The notes under the pieces are model-generated. The model was not told where the DNA came from. It worked only from the letters and a program-made list of their open reading frames with translations, and did not search any database. Positions 56,674 to 64,000 of a stretch of DNA of 64,000 bases are shown here, piece by piece. The stretch spans positions 186,001-250,000 of the forward strand of contig JABELC010000007.1 of NCBI GenBank assembly GCA_028455995.1, in the 5' to 3' direction. A program made the position numbers and the translations under genes. Origin of the DNA: Scleromitrula shiraiana (taxonomy: Eukaryota > Ascomycota > Leotiomycetes > Helotiales > Sclerotiniaceae). Positions within the stretch are counted from its first letter, which is position 1; each line of letters opens with the position of its first letter.

Positions 56674-57577
56674 GTAGGCGGATTCCAGATTCTAGCAGAG
56701 GAATATCGGAACTTACCGGCAGCAAAACTACAGTGACATACTGCTTGTATTCGGTATATAGCAATCAAATATTTACGTCCATGAACGATGTCGAGATTCC
56801 ACATTGAATACTAGGTGAATATCTCATAATGTTTGTGTACTACCATTGAATTCAAAAAGGTTTTCTCTTGATCTAAGTTTACTTGTATTCTAACCAGTCT
56901 TCCCTCTCATGGAATAATTCCGCCAAACCATGCAATTGCAGTAGCTTACAATACAGCCTTTTGCAACAACGGGAAGAATATGATATCGCATATTATATTA
57001 TCATTTGATGATCCTCTAGACTTTTAATAAGGGAGATAGAGGCAGAGGGAGAATGAATACTTGAAGAATGTTTGGAGAATGTGAAATCAGCAGTAAGTTA
57101 ATAGTAGAGAAAAGTCGGTACAACTACGTAATAAATGGACGCCGGCTAATTTTTGATGTCTTGATCTGCACGAATTAGGGATGCTAAATGACCGTCGATT
57201 CAAATTGTACGTCAATTCACGTCTATCAGCTCGATTTTTCTGGACTACTGATTAGTTCAAATGATCATGTATAATCATAGAACTATTTTCGGATTTTCTT
57301 TTTAGATGAATATAGTATTTTTAAGTTCTCATTAATGCGTTATCAAAAGATATCATATGTATGTGACATTAAATGATAACCAGTGCAAATTATTGTCTAA
57401 TCAATCTGATCAATGACAAAAGTCATGTGCAGATCGTCTGCTCGATCCGGCAACCCTAGTTCGAATGTCCTCACCACTCCCATATAATTCATATCGTTCT
57501 ATGAAATAGTTCTCCTCCCCCATTTAAATTCTCAAGCATGGCATATTACATTTAAACTATGTTAAGAACCCATAAAA
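56674..57577. other. Intergenic region
   Basis: 904 bp of moderately AT-rich sequence. No gene, repeat or tRNA recognised; a TTCGAAT motif near 57460 is not part of a tRNA fold. Confidence 0.35.
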
Positions 57578-58419
57578 TTAAATTGATTCGAATTTCTTGG
57601 GCAACCCAATTATTATCTCAGACAACTTCTCTGACGCCACAATCTGTGGACTGTGTCCCGTATCAATATCCTCGAGTATCCACTCTTGTCCTATTTCTTG
57701 TATCGTCATGTTCTGGACCCCGTAACTAATCGCTTGATCTTTAAGGGTACGCACGTATGAGATTTGACCCTTGAAATCACTGGTGTCCCAGGAGGAGCGC
57801 GGGCACGGAGGATGGAATGAGGCCAAGCTAAGAGGCAAGGATCCCAGCACCAAAGCGTCTTGATATTTCTTGGATGGAACATCTGGATAAAGACACGAGG
57901 TGCTGGATCAGCGGAAGTCAGAAGGCTGGCAGGCTCCTATATTGCCTATTAGCAAAGCGAGTTTTAACAAAAAGGACTGTTTAAAACTAACGGCGACAGT
58001 TATGTAATCTGGATATTGACCACCAAAGGTAGTCAGGACGTCCTTCCCATTTCCTCCAAGCAGCAAAATAGAAGCGATGAAGATTTGTCCGATGACAGAA
58101 GTATTTTTCCCTGCCGCAGAACGCTCTGCTTTGCCCATGCCTAAAACAGCAGCACTGCCAGGCATCCACTATAGGAGTGCATGGCCAAGATCACATCATG
58201 CTTTTCGATATCTAGGATTGGAAGTATCATGCGGTGACGAACATAATCTGTATCCTCTTGTGCTCCTACCTTTTCACCAGTGCCAGCAGTTGGAAGCAGA
58301 GCGGACAGAGTGGGATATCCTTTGCTCTGAAGAATATGTATGAGGTGGGCATAGTGTGAAGGAGTCAGTGAAGCTCCTGGCACAATAACAAAAACTGGAC
58401 GAGAGGCTGGGCGAGACAT
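57578..58419 (-). pseudogene. Frameshifted alpha/beta hydrolase gene
   Basis: The N-terminus (ATG at 58419; an in-frame upstream ATG at 58464 would add 15 residues) reads RPVFVIVPGASLTPSHYAHL and reaches the nucleophile elbow LAMHSYSG. At about 58166 the frame must shift by one base to continue with MPGSAAVLGMGKAERSAAGK and VIGQIFIASILL. A normal GTTAGT...ATAG intron (about 57991-57938) follows. Near 57885-57892 another one-base shift is needed between SADPAPRV and YPDVPSKKYQDALVLGSLPL. The C-terminal cap and His region continues to FESI, including YGVQNMTIQEIG and GHSPQIVASEKLSEII. Intact relatives are small soluble esterase/lipase-like proteins of fungal secondary metabolism or detoxification. 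Two independent one-base deletions make a pseudogene likely. Confidence 0.6.
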
Positions 58420-58464
58420 AATGGAATCGATAAGAAATAGAAAAGATTTGATGCAGATGGTCAT

Positions 58465-59502
58465 CTAGTTTGGAAAGTGGCGTTTGGTATTGAGAGTTTC
58501 TGGTGTGAAAACACGTTGGTTATCAAGAAAGTTCTTATAACTTCAAAGCTTTAGGATTAGGTAAAGAATCCTAACCTGCCAATATGTTCTTGACGTCAAG
58601 GATTCATCCCCGTGATGCCCACTATCATACACATGAGACGCAAAAAGCATCTTTGGACTGCTTCGGAACATGCTCGGTGTCGGCATATACAATAGCTGCA
58701 GATGCAGAATCTACCAGGTTTCCCGTTTTGATGCTGAATGCTTGCTAACTATCGATGTATGATTCGATACTCCCCAGCGATGTCTTCCACACTACACCTA
58801 CAAAATTGAGCTTTATCCAATCTAACAGCCCCAGAAATGTTGACATATGCACTTGTCGTACATGATAACCGATGGGATGAATTATATGAAAAATGTTTCT
58901 ACTCTTCCACATACGCACAGGAATTCATGTACTTATTCCCAATAGCACAGTACATCTTTCTGAGCTGATTTTGGACGTTTATTGGACTCGCACATCTCAG
59001 GTGGATAGATTGCCATCCCATGTTACATTGCAGGCTCATTAGCGGCCGCATTATACCGGCGGTTGGTAGATCGGATCCCTTGATATTCCTGAAATCATAT
59101 CTGATCCGGCAATTTTTTGTATGAATATATCATATTCCCTCGATACGATAGAATTCCGATAATTTCTTGGATGATTTTGCGTATGTCTGGTGTATGGAGA
59201 GGTAGTCTAAGCCTAGAATGGCTGGATTCTAACTAGTTACTACCTGATTTCGCCTGAGTCCGTCACTAATCATGGTTGGCCCTACTTCAGTTTGTTCCTC
59301 GCCAGCGAGTAGATCTTACCAACACTCAAAGTAAGAGCATATGCTTGAGTCTACTCCGACGTAGATCTCCTATTTTTTGTCTTGTTAGTTGATTTAGAAG
59401 TGGCTCCAAGAGAGAAAAAATGGGTAGACGAGAAAAATTAAATCATCAATCCAGTAGTTGATCCTACATCCAAAAACTTGTCTACCAACTAGGCTCAATC
59501 CA
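58465..59502. other. Intergenic region (1 kb)
   Basis: No supported gene on either strand; no repeats recognised. Confidence 0.35.
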
Positions 59503-60883
59503 TTAATCCTTCCACCCCCCCTCTGTATCCGCATCCTTGAACTTCTCAATCCCACCTTCTACCCCATCCTCTCCAACTTTCCATACCCCTCTCTCAACCA
59601 TCCCCGTCCAGTTATCCAGTAACCTCGCCAATCTCTGCGCTCTATGCGAGCCTCCCCCAAATGGTTTAAAGCCATGTTGATATAAATCCTTGAAGAATTC
59701 CATGTAATCATACCCATGTATCAAATCCCCCGTGCTTTTGCGAGCATAATCATTCTTTCCAACAGGAAATGTTAGCAAAAGCCGAAACCCTTCTTCTGCT
59801 GTATCGTCGCGTCCACGAGACGTCTCTTCACTGTATAGGCCAGCTTGAACTGTTTGAGTTAGGAATATTGATGAATTATCCGTCCCAAAACAAAATTTCA
59901 AATCTTCACGATCACATTCGATATTCTTATCAGTTCGAAACAACAAGACAGGAGGGATCTGGTATCCCCTGTCCCCATCCCTGAATGGAGTAAAAGCTTG
60001 ACTTTGAACAAATGTTTCCGGTGTTGGTAACAAGAGACCAGGAGCAATATATTGGAAACTCGGTAATCGTAAACTTGCAAGAAACGACCTCGCAAAAGAA
60101 GGATCTGGTATCTTGGCGGAGTCTAATAATTCGTGAGATAGGACGGTAGATAAGGGTGATTGTGGTGATCGAGAAATAGGCAAACGATGTTCGATAGCAA
60201 CGACCAAACGATTAAACGCAGCAGCCGTATCTTCCACTTGTCGCGCACTATAATTATGATAAATCCAAGGTCTATACCCTTCATTGTCTGCGATCGTTTT
60301 CTTGGGTACAGCAGTAATCTTTCCAATTCGTATCATTGAGATTCAATTGCTTAATATAGTCTCTAACGGAAACCATAGATGTTCATGATCGTCTTGATTC
60401 GCACAGTCTTGATCCCAGATACTGATAAACATGGCCGATCTATGAAGCTTTCGATCGTAGCAAAGGCCATCATTATGGCAATCTAATAACCCAAGATTGG
60501 TTTCATAAAGCGTTATTCGTCTATCCTTCTCTCCATCGTCTGCGTGCCCCTCCCAATTTGACCAGAGATTATTGGGTTCACTGAGTCCACATACCCAGTA
60601 AAAGAAATGACCCATAATTAGAGTCGCAGAGATCATGAACACCTTCTAGAAACTTCGCAACACTAGGGTCCAAACGGTCACGAACTGCTTCTGCTGAATC
60701 TCCATGATTCTCAAACCAAGATTTGGGTGAAAACTCGGTGTCGTGAGGGTGACTGTATTCCCAACCAAATCTAACGAGATAATTATGGAGAGCAATACAA
60801 CGCTCATAATCTTGACCATCTACTTCTCGTGCTGGATTCTGAGCCGTAACGAGGTATTGATCGATGTTTGGGATATTTTCCAT
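59503..60883 (-). pseudogene. Disrupted gene for an uncharacterised fungal protein
   Basis: Three collinear minus-strand segments appear to form one gene. Segment 1 (60883 to about 60590) starts MENIPNIDQYLVTAQNPARE and includes FGWEYSHPHDTEFSPKSWFE. Segment 2, one frame away, reads EPNNLWSNWEGHADDGEKDR, LLDCHNDGLCYDRKLHRSAM and EHLWFPLETILSN, then meets TGA (60345-60343). The same frame resumes with MIRIGKITAVPKKT, WIYHNYSARQVEDTAAAFNR and a 277-residue stretch ending DADTEGGWKD. The only intron that would bridge segments 1 and 2 would be about 31 nt, too short. The TGA is one change away from TGG. The family is unrecognised; no membrane segment or signal peptide. Two separate genes (start at 60336) are an alternative. 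Confidence 0.5.
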
Positions 60884-61455
60884 GACGTGAGTTGGTTGTG
60901 ATGATGACAGTTATCATGTGAATATCATGGAACACGAATTGGTGATGAATTGCCAGAATTTCGCTTACTCAATTGAACTCAACAAGAATTGTGTTTTTTA
61001 TGTTGAGAATATGAAGTGATGAGATGATTACTGACAAATGACCTTGGGATAGTTTATTTACTAACAGCGGCCGCTAGCGTCCGTCGCTAGGAGTAACTAC
61101 GAGTAGATCCATGCTTACTCATCAATAGCATTTCGATTCTTTCATCGACCTTCATTCATCCTTTACAGTAGTTATGAAGATAAACAAATGAAAGTTTCTT
61201 TGATTTTCTTTCTAAACAACTAACAAGGAGATGATAGCTTTTCTATACTTCATGCCCAGTTCACCATGGTCTGCTCTGATCCTTCTATCTGTATCATGGA
61301 CCTAATCAAAATCATCACTCCCAATCTATCTTCTCAAACATAAAATTGAGCAATCAAAATTGATAGAAAAAAGAAACTCTGAGTACTGAATTATCATCAG
61401 ATTCCACCGAATCAACCCACCCACCACCTTCTCCAGGAAAGGGCCTTCAAAAAAC
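60884..61455. other. Intergenic region
   Basis: No gene seen; contains an octamer GCGGCCGC at 61067-61074. Confidence 0.35.
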
Positions 61456-61734
61456 ATGAACCGCGACTCACAGTTACTCTCCCACGAGGAGAGCTGGGTT
61501 AAAATCACAAATGATATAAATCCTGTTCAACTATACAACTATATTCTATTTGTATGCATCTATTTTATCTATACATTGGGGATCAAGATAATCTTTGAAT
61601 CTATCACTGATGCTATTGATGTTATTATTGGAGAGCTAAGATTGCTGAATTGGGAGAGGGGGAGGCGTGATAGTTATGCTTCGAGTAGTGGGACTGCTGG
61701 TTCTGGGGCTAGATCAGAAGCTAGATCACATTGA
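61456..61734 (+). CDS. Small single-pass membrane protein (hypothetical)
   Basis: The ATG at 61456 opens a 92-residue frame: MNRDSQLLSHEESWVKITND, a hydrophobic helix (LYNYILFVCIYFIYTLGIKI), an amphipathic segment (DAIDVIIGELRLLNWERGRR) and a Ser/Gly/Ala/Arg tail (SYASSSGTAGSGARSEARSH). The ordered charge pattern around the helix is protein-like, but there is no family match and no neighbouring context to support it. Confidence 0.4.
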   Translation: MNRDSQLLSHEESWVKITNDINPVQLYNYILFVCIYFIYTLGIKIIFESITDAIDVIIGELRLLNWERGRRDSYASSSGTAGSGARSEARSH

Positions 61735-64000
61735 TATTCGGGAATCATTTGTCTTGATTAAGATATTGAAATATTGGAAGGAGTGGGTCAATAGAGTTGC
61801 GGGCTCAACACAATTTTGAGCTGGAAGCTGTTTGTGAACAAGAAATTACCAGAAGAGATATATACCATTCAGCTTTCCTTTCTTTTTAAACATATATTGT
61901 TTTTCCATCGATCTTCGAGTCCAGTGAACCTTTTTGCTTTTGTTGAATATATCACAATTCACTCCCCTTAGCTTATAAAGATTCCTTTCTCAACTCTCGT
62001 TTGCCAACCTCCTAGCTATAAAGTCCCCATTCCTATATTATAGAACAGATCATAGAATAACAACGAGATGTTACCCTATTGTTCCATGTCCATCTTGATC
62101 TACTCTTGCTCCAAGCTATAGATCGAAATAATATATGAAAACCAATGTATTTCCATTTCATAAATCTACCCTTATCCTTTATTACTGCCAATGAAATTCC
62201 TGCGTATCATCTCCCATTTCCTGTCCTTCAATTGTTGTTGTTTTTCTACGTTAACATGGGAATGTTTTGTATAAAATTCAAGAAACAAACCTTGAGATTC
62301 TTGAAGTGTCCATAACTTCGATATAGCGGGTTTTTGATCCTTGCATTTGACCAGCCTGAGGCATGATGGATTAGGAATGTTGATGTAATGGGAATTCCCG
62401 GAAGTGCTTTTTCTTTCATTTTTCAAACAAATCTATGACTCAGAGTCAAATCCATGGATAAGGATAATGAGGTTTGTCTATATGAAAGATTTCCACTTTC
62501 TCCACTGAAATCTCTGTCTAACTAGTTTACGAAAAGTTCTTTGAACACATCTCTAAGCAATATTGCAGTCTTGCCTAGTAAGTTTCTCTCTAGCTTTTAG
62601 GAGAATTAGAGGTTGTTTCTTTGAAGTAGTTTTATAAAAAGTGATTAATAACCACAAGATATTCGGATTAACGTAACAGCTAGCGTAGCGAATTTTGGCG
62701 CGGCTCTAGCGTAACGGCCCAGTCCAGAATTGCATCTTGTCCTATATAACACCCCCAACTTCCTAAAATATTCAGAAAAAGCGAAATCGATACCAGAACA
62801 TTACTACTATACAATATAGTAGATAATTTGTGATCCTCCCCATAAATTCCGAGTCCCCATTTTATCTTCCCTTTTAACTTCTAATTTTGATTTTCGTTGC
62901 CATTACAATTATTTGCTATTGTCAATATCAGTGTTTTACCTTTATGATTAAGAATATTAGATTACCATGATCATCTCTTTTACATCTTTTATATATCATA
63001 TGTACTGTAGAAATCTCAACTAAAATCCAATATTCATGTTTTTTTATATCAATAAGTTTATATACTTTAACCAATATCTTTATCCTATTGAAAATTCATT
63101 CTTTCAGTTCCAGTCATCTATATCTCCCCATCCATCATATTCCAATTCCTATTCTTTCAGCAACCCTCAACATACTCCTTAACTTTTGTACCACAAGCTC
63201 AAAAATTCAAATCAATAATCTCCCTCCAATCTACTCCGAGTCGCTATACTTGAACCGACACCTTGCAGCTATCATTCACTTCTTCAAATTCACCAACTCG
63301 TAACCACTTCGAGGAAATCTATGAGCAAATATATAAGGAATACTCCAGAGTAGATAGCGATCGACATAACCGCCTGGACTAATTAATCTTCGTGGCTTGT
63401 TGGGGCAGTAAGTGAGCTCCATGTATTGTAGATTGAAAATAATTTCTCTTCTTACTTCGGAGGTGATGCTTCGGTAGTTTCAAGGTCTTTGTAGTTAGCC
63501 AATTCATGATATCGTCATTTCAAATCACAAGATTCAAGCAATTTCAATGACAACAATCATAACAACCATCGCTTCCTCTAGACGACTCCCATACCAGCTC
63601 TCCATACAAGTAACCATTTATAAGAATTTGATATGAACCTACAAATCAGACATCGATTGTTCATCGTGATGGTTTCAAGAAATTCTTTTGAGAGATCAGA
63701 TTTTTTTTCGAGGTAGGACATCAACACTCTTACATAGCCACAAAATGGTTTTACAAAACGAAGATACAAATGAGAGAGTTTCAATGACTCGATGTTCCAC
63801 GGATGAGCTTGTTCATATTCACCGCTCCATTTGTGATTCCTAGAAGCTCTAATCCGTGGACCATAGAATATAATTTCATCCCTCTTCTTTAACTAAACAT
63901 CCCATAGACAACCCAACCGTTCGTCAAATCAAGCCTATGGGGAAGCTACGCAGTCGATTTCTATTGTTTGAATTTTCCAAGTTTTCTATACTCTTGCACT
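61735..64000. other. Gene-poor right end (2.3 kb)
   Basis: No supported gene. Small open frames (for example 62172-62426 minus, 63088-63303 plus, 63578-63784 minus) have random-like composition. A CTAGCGTAGCG/CTAGCGTAACG direct pair lies near 62682-62718. 62750-63180 is AT-rich and may be a leader for a gene beyond the window. Confidence 0.35.

Noticed and set aside
57440..57480. TTCGAAT motif resembling a tRNA T-loop
   Set aside because: No acceptor stem, D-arm or anticodon arm can be paired around it.
60583..60613. A 31-nt intron bridging the two frames of the 59.5-60.9 kb gene
   Set aside because: Below the usual minimum intron size and with a weak GTCATT donor; a frame lesion is more likely.

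Overview
The window is nuclear DNA of a filamentous ascomycete. Nearly every convincing gene is split by short (about 45-115 nt) introns with fungal donor (GTAAGT-like), branch (CTAAC/CTGA-like) and AG acceptor signals. Marker families point the same way: a DIM-2-type cytosine methyltransferase, a fungal STAND/NACHT protein and Mediator Med7. The repertoire would suit a leotiomycete of the Botrytis/Sclerotinia type, but that placement is inference. I rebuilt exon structures by hand; for each joined model the summed coding length is a multiple of three and the reading frame is open unless stated.

Layout. 1-0.27 kb: AT-rich flank. 0.6-3.9: DIM-2-like DNA methyltransferase (+). 4.3-5.6: dienelactone hydrolase-like protein (-), sharing an upstream region containing two CACGTG boxes with a TAPT1-family membrane protein (6.2-9.3, +). 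9.9-10.4: membrane-protein ORF of doubtful status. 11.0-12.2: pseudokinase (-). 12.5-14.4: PNPOx-like/ferredoxin-reductase fusion (-). 14.8-16.4: MFS permease (-). 18.8-20.7: SHR-repeat membrane protein (+). 21.4-26.2: a broken GH12 glucanase and a broken NACHT-ankyrin STAND gene (both -). 27.3: Cys-rich mini-ORF. 28.3-29.2: Med7 (-). 29.5-30.7: PAP2 lipid phosphatase (+). 31.1-36.4: giant membrane/coiled-coil protein with four related C-terminal modules (+). 37.0-38.4: His-rich protein (-). 39.6-41.4: two broken genes. 41.7-42.7: a 972-bp AT-rich transposable element with 25-bp terminal inverted repeats. 43.1-43.7: roadblock-type protein (+). 44.1-45.8: macro-domain-like protein (-). 46.6-48.8: Ser/Thr kinase with coiled coil (-). 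51.5-52.3: type I membrane protein (+). 53.1-54.3: two-domain glyoxalase I (+). 54.8-56.7: 3-phosphoglycerate dehydrogenase (+). 57.6-58.4 and 59.5-60.9: two further disrupted genes (-). 61.5: small membrane protein ORF. 61.7-64.0: no gene seen.

How it fits together. Core housekeeping genes (Med7, GLO1, PGDH, TAPT1-like, lipid phosphatase, roadblock protein) are interleaved with accessory loci. Six accessory loci carry in-frame stops or frameshifts. Several of the stops are TAG/TAA codons one C-to-T change away from CAG/CAA, the kind of change expected from repeat-induced point mutation or deamination of methylated cytosine. The AT-rich transposon, the AT-rich left flank and an apparently intact DIM-2 homologue make a genome-defence reading attractive but unproven. 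The most unusual intact locus is the giant protein at 31.1-36.4 kb; the clearest structural discovery is the transposon at 41,746-42,717.
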